A stretch of DNA of 64,000 nt. Origin: Arthrobacter sp. ISL-28. GTDB taxonomy: Bacteria; Actinomycetota; Actinomycetes; Actinomycetales; Micrococcaceae. Position 1 is the stretch's first letter, and each line of letters begins with the position of its first letter. The stretch covers positions 1-64,000 of the forward strand of contig NZ_JAGGPJ010000019.1 of assembly GCF_018613875.1 (NCBI RefSeq), in the 5' to 3' direction. The notes under the pieces were generated by a model, which worked only from the letters and a program-made list of their open reading frames with translations, ran no database searches and was not told where the DNA came from. Both the position numbers and the translations under genes were made by a program. Positions 8,146-16,809 of this stretch are shown one piece after another.

Positions 8146-9234
8146 TTAGGGGACGGGCTCTACGTCGTTAGCGTGGTCGAGCGGTGCGGCCGCCCGGGTC
8201 TTCGCTTCCCTCGGCCAGCGGAATCCCCGCAGTTCGTCCAGCCGGACCAGCACCACGCCGCCCACGATGAGCGCCCCGCCGAGCAGCTGGATGAGGCCGG
8301 GCAGTTCACCCAGCAGTAGCCACGCCCAGATCACGGCGAACAACACTTCGGTCAGCGACACGAAGGAGGCCACCTTGGAGCCCAGGGCGCGCGCCGCCCT
8401 GATGCCCGCAACGTAGGCCAGAACGGTGGCAAGCACCACGAGCCCGCCCAGCGAAACCCACCACGGCGTGGTCCATGGTCCCAGTCTGGTGTCGGCCGTG
8501 CTGAAGGCCATGGGCAGGAGTCCCATGGCGGCGGCAAGCCACATTACGGCAGCGCCCACGAGGAGGCCGCCGGAGGCGAGGACCATCGGCGGAAGGGTGT
8601 CGTTTTCCTTGGCCGTGATGACGAAGTACGTGGCCAGGCAGACGGCGGCCGCCAGCCCCCAGAGCACGCCCACGAAGTCGATCTTCACGGCACCGGTCAG
8701 GTCCAGCACCAGCACGAGGCCGCCGAGCGACAGCAGTGTTCCCGCGACGGTGAGGGGCTGTGGGCGTTTCCTGCTGGCCGCCCAGAGCCACAGCACGATG
8801 AGCACCGGGGCGAGGTACTCCAGCAGCAGCGCCACACCCACGGACAGCCGGGAAACGGCGTTGAAGTAGAACAGCTGGCAGGCCGCCACGCCGATCAGGC
8901 CGAACAGCACGATGGTCAGCCAGTTCTCCCGCAACTGGTGCCAGCGCCCGCGGAGCGCCGGAAGGGCAGGGACTGCCAGGATCAGTGCGGCAGCAGTCAG
9001 CCGGGCAGTGACAGCGGCGCCCGGGGTCCAGCCCGTTTCCAGAAGCGCCTTGGCGAAGGAACCCGAAAGGCCGAAAACAGCGGAGGAAAAGAGTGCGATG
9101 CCCAGACCCGAAGCGATGAAGCCACGGGCAGGGGCAGCTGCGTGCGTCGACGCGGACGCGGTGGCGGCTGCCGCCCGGGAAGTGGAGGGCCGCGCCTGGT
9201 GGGTCATCTTGGTGCGGTTGCTGGGTGCAGGCAC
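8146..9234 (-). CDS. EamA/DMT-superfamily transporter (RhaT-like)
   Basis: 362 residues with ten predicted membrane helices in two EamA repeats (first around 35-165, second around 185-330); the motif VGVALLLEYLAPVLIVLW and the closing helix LIVGGVVLVRL are typical. Such permeases export amino acids or related metabolites across the cytoplasmic membrane. The GTG start at 9234 is chosen because AGGAGG lies about six bases upstream; an internal ATG at 9207 is less well served. About 35 Ser/Ala-rich residues precede the first helix. Divergent from the CGNR regulator with a 70-base shared control region, so that regulator may control it. Confidence 0.85.
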   Translation of the reverse strand: MPAPSNRTKMTHQARPSTSRAAAATASASTHAAAPARGFIASGLGIALFSSAVFGLSGSFAKALLETGWTPGAAVTARLTAAALILAVPALPALRGRWHQLRENWLTIVLFGLIGVAACQLFYFNAVSRLSVGVALLLEYLAPVLIVLWLWAASRKRPQPLTVAGTLLSLGGLVLVLDLTGAVKIDFVGVLWGLAAAVCLATYFVITAKENDTLPPMVLASGGLLVGAAVMWLAAAMGLLPMAFSTADTRLGPWTTPWWVSLGGLVVLATVLAYVAGIRAARALGSKVASFVSLTEVLFAVIWAWLLLGELPGLIQLLGGALIVGGVVLVRLDELRGFRWPREAKTRAAAPLDHANDVEPVP

Positions 9235-9304
9235 GACTGCCTCCTGTCAGGAGTAAAGTGGGGTATTGGTCATGACACTACGCCCGGGACTGTAAGGAGT
9301 CAAG

Positions 9305-9850
9305 ATGGTTTTTGCCCCTGACACGGAGGTCGCGCTGCGCACTGCGGTAAACCTCATCAACAGTGCCGCCAACGGGGAGGAGAAGCTGGCCACTCCAGAG
9401 GACCTGGACCGGTTCCTCGAGCAGGAAGGCTTCAGCGGATCACGGACGAGGGACGCCGACGAGCTGGCCAGCGTGCATGCCCTGCGCACGGAGCTTGCCA
9501 GGCTATGGACTGCCGATGAGGACGCGGCCGTTGAAGGCGTCAACCGCCTGCTGCGCGAGGCCCAAGCCCTCCCCCAGCTCCTCAAGCATGACCACTGGGA
9601 CTGGCATCTTCACGCCACCACCCGCGAGGCCCCGCTGGCACATCGAATGGGCACGGAGGCAGCCATGGCGCTGGCAGACGTGATCCGCAGCAAGGAAATG
9701 GACCGCATGCTCGTGTGCGCAGCAGACGACTGCGACGCCGTGCTGCTGGATCTCAGCAGAAACCGCTCCAAGAGGTACTGCGACACCGGAAACTGCGCCA
9801 ACCGCGCGCATGTGGCGGCCTATCGCGCACGCCGTGCTAGCGGGGAGTAG
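9305..9850 (+). CDS. CGNR zinc-finger (ABATE-domain) regulator
   Basis: 181 residues. An N-terminal ABATE-type helical domain (TEVALRTAVNLINSAANGEEKLATPEDLDRFL region) is followed by the C-terminal CGNR zinc finger: Cys in MLVCAADDC, then YCDTGNCANRAHVAAYRAR, the CANR variant of the motif plus basic helix. These proteins are predicted stress-responsive DNA-binding regulators. TAAGGAG is well placed before the ATG. It is divergent from the EamA transporter, which is its most likely target. Confidence 0.85.
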   Translation: MVFAPDTEVALRTAVNLINSAANGEEKLATPEDLDRFLEQEGFSGSRTRDADELASVHALRTELARLWTADEDAAVEGVNRLLREAQALPQLLKHDHWDWHLHATTREAPLAHRMGTEAAMALADVIRSKEMDRMLVCAADDCDAVLLDLSRNRSKRYCDTGNCANRAHVAAYRARRASGE

Positions 9851-9868
9851 GCCTTACACGGCCGGCTG

Positions 9869-10255
9869 TTAGGGGGCTTCGCCGTCAGGGTTTGACACGT
9901 CGGGGTTTGACCCGTCCACGGAGCCGGGGGCTGTTGGCGGGGTCTGCTCGCTGCGGCCGCCGTGGCCATGCGAAGGCCTCTTGGCTGAGCTGAGGTTGAC
10001 GCCGGATCCCTTGCCCAGGTGCGCAGCATTGTCCTTGTAGCTCATGGATAACATGGCCGCGACGACGAGCGTGACGATGAAGGCGATGCCTGCAGCGGTA
10101 AAGGCGAGGTCAAACCGCGGCGTTCGGGCGCTCCCGCCGGACGCGAAGACCAGAACCGAGAAGAACGCGAGCACGGCCCAGAACGCGGAGAACATCAGCG
10201 GTCCCTTAACCGAGGTCCGCAGATTGCGCGGTTCTCCTGGTTTCTGGTTTGCCAC
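9869..10255 (-). CDS. Hypothetical two-helix membrane protein
   Basis: 128 residues with two membrane helices (about 20-40, FSAFWAVLAFFSVLVFASGG; and about 53-75, FTAAGIAFIVTLVVAAML) and a Ser/Gly/Pro-rich cytosolic tail of about 50 residues. I do not recognise a named family. The GTG at 10255 is preferred because GGGAGGA sits seven to eight bases upstream; the ATG at 10270 has no ribosome-binding site and lies inside that signal. Same strand as the next upstream membrane gene. Confidence 0.65.
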   Translation of the reverse strand: MANQKPGEPRNLRTSVKGPLMFSAFWAVLAFFSVLVFASGGSARTPRFDLAFTAAGIAFIVTLVVAAMLSMSYKDNAAHLGKGSGVNLSSAKRPSHGHGGRSEQTPPTAPGSVDGSNPDVSNPDGEAP

Positions 10256-10336
10256 GGCGTGTCCTCCCATGCGGGCGGCAACGATCAGCCGACCCGATTT
10301 GATGTGATTGTTCTACAAGGAGTAGAACCCTGTCTT

Positions 10337-10933
10337 CTAGTTTACGGCCTTCGCGGTGGCCGTCTGCGCATCATGCCTGAGCGAGAGGCCGGCGAGGATC
10401 CAGAGCACGCCGGAGACGATGGCACCCCCGCCGGCGACCCCGAGCAGGGCATGCGGGCCCAGCGGCACGAAGAAGGGCAGGGCGGCAGCCGTCCCGAGTC
10501 CGATGACGCCTGAGGCGAGCCAGTCCCGGGCGAGGACATGGCCGCCCCTGAAACGCAGTCCGAAGTACAGCTCAGCGGCGCCAAGGAGCCCGATTCCGAG
10601 CGCGGCAATGACGGCAAACACGAGGCTGCCGTGCAGGACCATCAGGGTGACGCCCGCGCCGGTCAGGATGGATGCTGCAGCAGCCATACTCCTGCCGGGA
10701 GATACTTCGCGGCCAAGACCCGCCAGGGGCATGCCCCAGAAAAGCACCGTGCCGGTGGCCAGAAGGTACAGACCGCCGGCAATGCCCATCCCCTCCTCCG
10801 ACGGAGCCGCCCAGAATACGGTCACGGCGCCGAACACCAGCGCGGCCAGCGCGCGGAGCAGGACAGGTTTCCACAGCTCCGCGTGGGGGGCACTGGCGGA
10901 CGCCGGTTCGGCAGGGTTCACAGGGGAAGTCAC
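10337..10933 (-). CDS. Multi-pass membrane protein, DUF308/HdeD-like
   Basis: 198 residues with six probable membrane helices in a repeated small-residue-rich pattern (LRALAALVFGAVTVFWAAP, then further helices to VSGVLWILAGLS), the look of the HdeD/DUF308 acid-resistance membrane family. The family assignment is by pattern only. Starts with GTG at 10933; TAAACT lies six bases upstream on the minus strand, so the transcript is likely leaderless, although GGAG also falls in the gap. No functional partner is evident. Confidence 0.6.
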   Translation of the reverse strand: MTSPVNPAEPASASAPHAELWKPVLLRALAALVFGAVTVFWAAPSEEGMGIAGGLYLLATGTVLFWGMPLAGLGREVSPGRSMAAAASILTGAGVTLMVLHGSLVFAVIAALGIGLLGAAELYFGLRFRGGHVLARDWLASGVIGLGTAAALPFFVPLGPHALLGVAGGGAIVSGVLWILAGLSLRHDAQTATAKAVN

Positions 10934-11013
10934 CGCTCCAGTTTAGTGCGGCCGCGCGTGACGGCGAATCCGCCGCCCAAGGGGTCCCTGTCGCGGGCTG
11001 ACGGGGACCGGGT

Positions 11014-12366
11014 TCAGGAGCCGAGCACCATCCAGCGGTCCGTCCTTGCCCGGAGGCCGAGGGTTACCGCGCGGGCCAGCATGTAGCCCAGCGAAAAGGC
11101 GGCCCAGACCCACACGAGCGCCGCCCCTCCATCGGCGCCGACAAGCGGGACAGCCAGCAGCAACGGCAGGTAGACGGCAAGACAGATGACGCCGGCAATC
11201 GCCAGGTATTTCGCGTCGCCGGCGCCGATCAGCACACCGTCCAGGACGAACACGTAACCCGCGATCGGCTGTCCGGCGGCCAGCATCCACAGGGCGAACG
11301 TCAGCACAGACTGGACACCGGCGTCGGAGGTGAAGAGCGCTCCGGTATAGGGAGCCGCTGCCGCGAGGAGCACTCCAGTCACGACGCCCAAGCCTGTTCC
11401 CCAGCGGATCATGGTGCTGGTCAGAGACCGCGCCTTCGCGGAATTGGAAGCACCCAGTTCCTTGCCGATAAGGGCCTGCGCCGCGATCGCCAAGGCATCC
11501 AGCGCGAAGGCGAGGAAAGTGAACATGCTCATTGCCAGCTGGTGGGCCGCAAGGTTTACGGCACCCTGGCCCGTGACCACCAGCACGGTGGCCAGGATGG
11601 CGACCCGCAGGCTGAGCGTCCGCAGCATCAGCCACGAGCCAACCCTGGTCATGGCCCGGATACCGGACCAGTCGGGCAGAAGGGAAACGCCGTGCCGCCG
11701 GGCGTTGCGCTGCACCATCACCAGGTACACCGCGGCCATGGCCCACTGCGCGATGCTGGTGCCCACTGCAGATCCGGTCACGGACCATCCCAGCCCGTAA
11801 ACCAGCACAAGGTTCAGCACGATGTTTACCGTGAAGCCGGCGGTCGCCACCACGAGCGGAGTGCGCGTGTCCTGAAGCCCCCGCAACACGCCTGTTCCGG
11901 CAAAGATCAGCAGCATGGCCACCAGCCCCGGCATGGACCACCGGAGGTAGTCCACCGCGAACTGCCGGAGGTCGCCGCCGGCGCCCATGAGGCCGACCAG
12001 GGGTTCGGCCGCAACAAAGCCAGCCGCGGCCAGCACGATCCCGAGAAGCAGGGCGAGCCACACGCCGTCGCGTCCGGCGGCAAGGGCCCTGGCAAACTGG
12101 CCGTCACCCACCGCCCGAGCCACCGCAGGGGTGGTGGAGTAGGCAAGGAAGACCATCAGGCCAACCGCCGTGTGCAGCACCGCGGATGCCAGTCCGACGC
12201 CGGCCAGCTGCGCCACGCCGAGGTGTCCCACGATGGCAGAATCCGCCAGCAGGAAGAGCGGCTCGGCGATCAGCGCGCCGAACGCGGGCACGGCGAGGCG
12301 CAGGATTTCGCGGGCATGGCCGGCAGGTTTAACGGCCGGAACTGCGGCGGCAGGTGAATCAGGCAC
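11014..12366 (-). CDS. MATE-family efflux transporter (DinF-like)
   Basis: 450 residues with twelve membrane helices in two six-helix bundles. The start LRLAVPAFGALIAEPLFLLADSAIVGHLG is characteristic of DinF-branch MATE transporters, which export drugs or toxic metabolites by H+ or Na+ antiport. GTG start at 12366; TAGGCT ends six bases upstream and there is no ribosome-binding site, so the mRNA is probably leaderless. Divergent from the ABM membrane gene, 74 bases away, with back-to-back promoters. Confidence 0.9.
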   Translation of the reverse strand: MPDSPAAAVPAVKPAGHAREILRLAVPAFGALIAEPLFLLADSAIVGHLGVAQLAGVGLASAVLHTAVGLMVFLAYSTTPAVARAVGDGQFARALAAGRDGVWLALLLGIVLAAAGFVAAEPLVGLMGAGGDLRQFAVDYLRWSMPGLVAMLLIFAGTGVLRGLQDTRTPLVVATAGFTVNIVLNLVLVYGLGWSVTGSAVGTSIAQWAMAAVYLVMVQRNARRHGVSLLPDWSGIRAMTRVGSWLMLRTLSLRVAILATVLVVTGQGAVNLAAHQLAMSMFTFLAFALDALAIAAQALIGKELGASNSAKARSLTSTMIRWGTGLGVVTGVLLAAAAPYTGALFTSDAGVQSVLTFALWMLAAGQPIAGYVFVLDGVLIGAGDAKYLAIAGVICLAVYLPLLLAVPLVGADGGAALVWVWAAFSLGYMLARAVTLGLRARTDRWMVLGS

Positions 12367-12440
12367 GGATTTAGCCTAGCCGCCTCCCGGCCGTGCGGTC
12401 CCATACTGGGGCGGGCGGGGCTGCCGGTAGGATTCCTGCA

Positions 12441-13015
12441 GTGTCCCTGACTGACTCCCTCCCCCAGCCCGTAACCGTCTCCGTTGCCCGCACCGTGCTC
12501 CCCGGCCGCACCCGCCAGGCCAGCGCCTGGGCCCACGCCGGCCAGGAACTAGCCCGGGAATGGCCCGGCTACCTCGGATCCGGATGGGTCCGCTCGTCCG
12601 CCGATTCGGATGAATGGCACATGCTGTACCGCTTTGCCGATGCCGGCCTCCTCAACGACTGGGAACAGTCCGAGGAGCGGCAGTGGTGGATCGACAGCGC
12701 CTCGGGCCTCGTGGAGGTCACGCGGGTAGAGCGCCGCACCGGGATTGAGGGCTGGTTCGCCCAGCCGGGCGATGTCCGCCTCGCGGTCCCGGAAACCGTG
12801 GTGCCTCCGCGGTGGAAGCAGATGGTCAGCATCTTCCTGCCGTTTTTCCCCTCAGCCTGCTGGCCAACTTCCTGCTGCACCCGCTCACCCAGGACTGGCC
12901 GCTTGTCCTCCAGGTGCTGCTGGCCACCTGCCTCCTGACGCCGCTCATGACGTACATCTTCCTTCCCGCCACCACCCGCTTGCTGGGTCCCTGGCTCAGG
13001 AAAAAGCGCGGCTAG
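12441..13015 (+). pseudogene. Antibiotic-biosynthesis-monooxygenase (ABM) domain membrane protein, one-base frameshift
   Basis: The first frame (GTG at 12441) gives an ABM-like ferredoxin fold with ARTVLPGRTRQASAWAH, WPGYLGSGWVRS and WHMLYRFADAGLLNDWEQSEE, then VPPRWKQMVSIFLPFFP. Here it derails; the adjacent frame carries the expected continuation LSLLANFLLHP plus a second membrane helix and the end RLLGPWLRKKRG, stopping at 13013-13015. One extra C in the run at 12848-12851 restores a 191-residue protein of the COG3224 type (ABM domain followed by two membrane helices). No other decay is visible, so this may be a base-calling error and the gene intact. TAGGAT ends seven bases before the GTG. 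Confidence 0.8.
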
Positions 13016-13043
13016 GGCCTTCGGAGCGTGCAAACCGTCACAA

Positions 13044-13063
13044 TTAGTTGACTGTTCAACCAA
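13044..13063. promoter_or_regulatory. Candidate operator upstream of the DoxX gene
   Basis: Inverted repeat GTTGA (13047-13051) and TCAAC (13056-13060) around CTGT, with partly matching flanks. It is centred about 97 bases before the DoxX start and could bind a MarR- or HxlR-type redox regulator. No -10/-35 pair can be assigned with confidence. Confidence 0.35.
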
Positions 13064-13150
13064 ATCGGGAGACAGTGGAAGGGAACCAACAGCGGCGGCC
13101 CCGGTCGTCCCGCCCATAAATCCCACGCAACCACGAACGGTGAAATTTCC

Positions 13151-13585
13151 ATGAACCAGTCCGCCCTGACCACCACCGCACTGACCATCCTGCGCGTCAT
13201 CGTGGGATTCCTCTTCGCAGCCCACGGCTGGCAGAAGTTCAACCAGTTCACCATCGCCGGCACCCAGGCAGCCTTCTCCAAGATGGGTGTTCCTGCCGCC
13301 GAGGCCGCGGCGCCCATCGTGGCCACGCTTGAACTGGTGGGTGGCATCGCGCTGATCCTCGGTGTGCTGGCCCGCGTATTCGCAGTCCTTCTCGCCCTCA
13401 ACATGCTTGGCGCCCTCTTCCTCGTTCACGCCCCCGCCGGCGTCTTCGCCGAAACCGGCGGCTTTGAGCTGGTGCTCCTGCTCGCCGCTGCAGCCCTGGC
13501 CGTGGCGCTCACCGGAGCGGGCCGCCTCTCCGTGGACGGTGCCCTCTTCGGCCGCAGCGGCACGAAACTGCGCGTCCTCGCCTAG
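13151..13585 (+). CDS. DoxX family membrane protein
   Basis: 144 residues with four membrane helices. The first helix LRVIVGFLFAAHGWQKF and the segment MGVPAAEAAAPIVATLELVGGIALILG are diagnostic of DoxX (also DoxD/MauE-like) proteins, linked in actinobacteria to redox homeostasis and quinone or thiol stress at the membrane. Monocistronic, with a candidate operator upstream and a long terminator hairpin right behind. Exact reaction unknown. Confidence 0.88.
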   Translation: MNQSALTTTALTILRVIVGFLFAAHGWQKFNQFTIAGTQAAFSKMGVPAAEAAAPIVATLELVGGIALILGVLARVFAVLLALNMLGALFLVHAPAGVFAETGGFELVLLLAAAALAVALTGAGRLSVDGALFGRSGTKLRVLA

Positions 13586-13602
13586 CCTTCCCGGCAAACA
13601 CC

Positions 13603-13662
13603 AGCCCAATGAACGACGGCGGCTGCGCACCTCGGTGCGCAGCCGCCGCATTCGTTGGGCTT
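13603..13662 (+). terminator. Long hairpin terminator after the DoxX gene
   Basis: A perfect 14-bp core (13617-13630 with 13635-13648, loop CTCG) is extended by an imperfect outer stem AGCCCAATGAACG / ATTCGTTGGGCTT to about 28 paired positions. No T run follows beyond CTT. Very stable; also usable from the opposite strand. Confidence 0.8.
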
Positions 13663-13731
13663 ATGCCGGACGGGGCAGCATTTGTGTCAGGCCGACCTCC
13701 TGGTAGCCCAGCGCATCAGTAAACTCACAGC

Positions 13732-14703
13732 ATGAGCGAGATTGCCGCCAATTCAGTGACCCTCCGCTTCCTCGCGGCCCCCACCGACGTCGGCCACAGC
13801 GGCTCCGTAGACGCCGGAACCGTTCTGGAGTGGGTGGACAAGGCCGCCTATGCCGCCGCCGTCGGCTGGGCGAAGTCCTATTGCGTCACGGCTTATGTGG
13901 GCAACATCCACTTTGCTGACCCGGTGAACAGCGGGGACATGGTGGAAGTCACGGCCACCATCGTTTACACGGGCCGCTCCTCGATGCACATCCGCACCGT
14001 GGTGTCCTCGGGCGATCCCAAGGGTGGTCCTGCCACCATGCGGAGCCAGTGCATGGTGATCTTCGTGGCCGTGGGTGAGGACGGCAGACCTATCCCGGTC
14101 CAGCAGTTCGAGCCAGCCACCGCAGAAGAGCTGGAACAGCGCGACCATGCCCTGGCCCGGATCAAGATCCGGGAACAGATTGTGGAAGCCATGAACGCAC
14201 AGGAATATACAGACGCGGGTACGGCGGAGCGTGTTGTCCTGCGGTTCATGGCCGCGCCCACGGACGTGAACTGGGGCGGGAAAGTCCACGGCGGCATCGT
14301 CATGAAGTGGATCGACGAGGCGGCGTACGTCTGTTCCTCGCGGTACTGCGGAAAGGACACAGTGGCCGTATTCTCGGGCGGCGTGCGGTTCTACCGGCCG
14401 CTGCTGATCGGCCATGTGGTGGAGGTGGAGGCCAGGCTGGTCTACACCGGCACCAAAGGCATGCACATCGCGGTCCATGTCCGCTCGGGCGACCCCAAGA
14501 GCCGCGAGCTTAACCTGACCACCTACTGCCTTACGGTGATGGTGGCCCGGGATGCCGAGGGCAACTCGGTTCCGATTCCCCAATGGGTCCCCGTGTCGGA
14601 CGAGGACAAACGGCTCCATGCGCATGCCCGCCACCTCTTGGAGATCCGTGCAGCCGCCCCGGGGAACCGGCTGCCGAACCACCTGCTGCGGCAAGGGGCG
14701 TAG
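13732..14703 (+). CDS. Acyl-CoA thioesterase, double hotdog domain
   Basis: 323 residues made of two tandem hotdog domains of the cytosolic acyl-CoA hydrolase (ACOT/YciA-like) type. Repeat 1 (about 8-120) has LRFLAAPTDVGHSG and VLEWVDKAAY; repeat 2 (about 165-280) has LRFMAAPTDVNWGG and VMKWIDEAAY; both end in VYTG...SGDPK. The Asp in the WVD/WID helix is the expected catalytic position; repeat 2 is closer to consensus (HGGIVMKWID) than repeat 1 (DAGTVLEWVD). Hydrolyses acyl-CoA to free acid and CoA. TAAACT ends six bases before the ATG, so the mRNA is likely leaderless. Convergent with dnaB. Confidence 0.9.
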   Translation: MSEIAANSVTLRFLAAPTDVGHSGSVDAGTVLEWVDKAAYAAAVGWAKSYCVTAYVGNIHFADPVNSGDMVEVTATIVYTGRSSMHIRTVVSSGDPKGGPATMRSQCMVIFVAVGEDGRPIPVQQFEPATAEELEQRDHALARIKIREQIVEAMNAQEYTDAGTAERVVLRFMAAPTDVNWGGKVHGGIVMKWIDEAAYVCSSRYCGKDTVAVFSGGVRFYRPLLIGHVVEVEARLVYTGTKGMHIAVHVRSGDPKSRELNLTTYCLTVMVARDAEGNSVPIPQWVPVSDEDKRLHAHARHLLEIRAAAPGNRLPNHLLRQGA

Positions 14704-14718
14704 TCAATACTGCCGGGC

Positions 14719-16098
14719 TTAGAACCCGCCGCCGGCGTCTGCTGCCATGTTGGCGAAGCGGGAATAGTGGCCCTGAAAGGCAACCACAATGTCCTTGGTG
14801 GGGCCGTTACGGTGCTTGGCGATAAGGATGTCCGCCTCCCCGGCACGCGGCGACTCCTTGTCGTAAACGTCCTCGCGGTGCAGCAGGATGACCATGTCGG
14901 CGTCCTGCTCGATGGATCCGGATTCACGGAGGTCCGAAACCATGGGGCGCTTGTCCTGGCGCTGCTCGGACCCACGGTTGAGCTGGGACAGGGCAATGAC
15001 CGGCACCTGGAGCTCCTTGGCCAGTAGCTTGAGGGCACGGGAGAACTCGGAGACTTCCTGCTGGCGCGACTCCACCTTCTTGCCGGAACTCATGAGCTGC
15101 AGGTAGTCGAGGATCACGAGCTTGAGGTCATGCTGCTGTTTCAGGCGGCGGCATTTGGCACGGATTTCCATCAGCGACATGTTCGGGCTGTCGTCGATGA
15201 ACAGCGGGGCATCATTCATCCGGCCCATGGTGGTGGCAATCTTGGACCACTGCTCGTCCTTGATCGTGCCTTTGCGGAGGTCCTGAAGGCCGATCGTGGC
15301 CTCGGCTGACAAGAGACGCATGGCGATCTCGTTCCGGCCCATTTCGAGCGAGAACATGACAGTGGCCAGGTTGTTCTTGATGGCGGCGGAGCGGGCGAAG
15401 TCGAGGGCAAAGGTGGACTTACCCACGGCGGGGCGCGCGGCAATGACGATCATCTGGCCGGGGTGGAGGCCGTGGGTCAGCTCGTCCAGCTCGTAGAACC
15501 CGGTGGGAACGCCCACCATACCTTCACCGCGGTGGCCGGACGCCTCGATCTCGTCGACGGTGGACTCCATGACGTCCTTGAGGACGACGTAATCCTCTGC
15601 GGTCCGACGCTCAGCGACGGCGTAGACCTCTGCCTGGGCCTGGTTGACGAGGTCTTCGACTTCGCCGTCCTGGCCGTAGCCCAGCTGGACAATCTTTGTG
15701 CCGGCGTTGACCAGCCGCCTCAGGACGGCGCGTTCGGCTACGATTTCGGCGTAGTAGCCCGCGTTGGCCGCCGTGGGGACGGTCTGGATGAGCTCGTGCA
15801 GGTAGGCCGGGCCGCCGATCCTGTTGATTTCGCCGCGCTTGGTCAGCTCGTCGGAAACCGTCACCGCATCCGCGGGTTCACCGCGGCCGTAGAGGTCGAT
15901 GACCGCCTCGTAGATGGTCTCGTGGGCCGGACGGTAGAAGTCCTGGCCCCGAAGGATTTCCACGACGTCCGCGATGGCGTCCTTGGAAAGCATCATGCCG
16001 CCCAGGACGGACTGTTCGGCCGGAATGTCCTGCGGAGGTTTGCGGCTGGCTTCGGATCCGCGGGTGCCCTCGATTGAGTCCAGGTGCGTAACTGACAA
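14719..16098 (-). CDS. dnaB: Replicative DNA helicase DnaB
   Basis: 459 residues from the TTG at 16098. The N-terminal DnaG-interacting domain starts PQDIPAEQSVLGGMMLSKDA; the RecA-like C-terminal domain has Walker A ARPAVGKST, the arginine-bearing FSLEMGRNEIAMRLL helix, Walker B LVILDYLQLM and the SQLNRGSEQR loop. It is the hexameric ring helicase at the replication fork. The TTG is favoured because GGAGGAC lies six to seven bases upstream and gives the common start MSVTHLDS; the ATG at 16113 would put that ribosome-binding site inside the gene. No intein is present, unlike in some mycobacterial dnaB genes. Upstream lies a DnaA-box cluster. Confidence 0.93.
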   Translation of the reverse strand: MSVTHLDSIEGTRGSEASRKPPQDIPAEQSVLGGMMLSKDAIADVVEILRGQDFYRPAHETIYEAVIDLYGRGEPADAVTVSDELTKRGEINRIGGPAYLHELIQTVPTAANAGYYAEIVAERAVLRRLVNAGTKIVQLGYGQDGEVEDLVNQAQAEVYAVAERRTAEDYVVLKDVMESTVDEIEASGHRGEGMVGVPTGFYELDELTHGLHPGQMIVIAARPAVGKSTFALDFARSAAIKNNLATVMFSLEMGRNEIAMRLLSAEATIGLQDLRKGTIKDEQWSKIATTMGRMNDAPLFIDDSPNMSLMEIRAKCRRLKQQHDLKLVILDYLQLMSSGKKVESRQQEVSEFSRALKLLAKELQVPVIALSQLNRGSEQRQDKRPMVSDLRESGSIEQDADMVILLHREDVYDKESPRAGEADILIAKHRNGPTKDIVVAFQGHYSRFANMAADAGGGF

Positions 16099-16230
16099 GG
16101 TGCCGTCCTCCATAGTGTCCGCAGGCCCCTGAACGGAGTCTGCGGCAAATCTGCCGTGTGCCGCCCGAGTGTGCATTCCACGGGAACCGTTGCGCCGACT
16201 ACTGGAACTTCTACCAGCCGGCCCTGACAA

Positions 16231-16809
16231 TTTCCGCCGGATGCCGTAAACCCCGGGGCCGACACTTTATCCACAGCTTTTCCACAGGGCAGCACAGATC
16301 AGCCGAAGCCCGGAAATCGTGGGCCCCGACCCGGGTGGCTGTCGTGGATCGCATGTCCTGATTCGGTGTCTCCGCTACGTTAGCGCCCGCCGGGCAACGC
16401 ACAAAGCCCGACGTTTTGCACCTCTGTGGATAACCTGTGCACAATCCATCCCTGCTTGTGCACAGTCTGTGGGGGAAGGTGTGGATATTAAATTTCTTTC
16501 TGCCAGAAGTAGCCTCTGACCTGCGGAAACGCTGATTTATGCCTGTGGACTGAAAATAGTTTTCTTGAACCTTCATCCACAGGCAGAAGTGGGCGACTGG
16601 GGATACTGGCCGGTAGCTAACCTGTCAAATGCCCCAAATATGCATGGAATGTGATCAACCTCGCGCGCCAGGCCGCGTGCCGCCGGACGGCTGCTCCGTC
16701 TTCTGTGGTGCAGGAGCGGTACAAGGGCCAGCACAGGGACGTTCACGGCGCCCATATGCACAACTTTGCATATGCTGTGGATAACGCGTATCTGGCCTAA
16801 GCTCTATTT
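16231..16809. other. Gene-free region upstream of dnaB with a DnaA-box cluster
   Basis: About 580 bases hold no convincing gene. Perfect DnaA boxes (TTATCCACA or complement) occur at 16267-16275 (+), 16425-16433 (-) and 16776-16784 (-). Near matches are TTTTCCACA at 16278-16286, TGTGCACAA at 16436-16444, TGTGGATAT at 16480-16488 and TCATCCACA at 16573-16581. A perfect 8-bp palindrome arm pair CATATGCA / TGCATATG sits at 16753-16760 / 16767-16774. The cluster could regulate dnaB by DnaA, act as a titration site, or be an accessory origin element. The dnaB promoter must also lie here, but I cannot place it. Confidence 0.7.

Noticed and set aside
12569..13651. 360-codon minus-strand frame across the ABM and DoxX genes
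   Set aside because: Shadow frame on the opposite strand of two recognised genes; Gly/His/Gln-rich with no motif.
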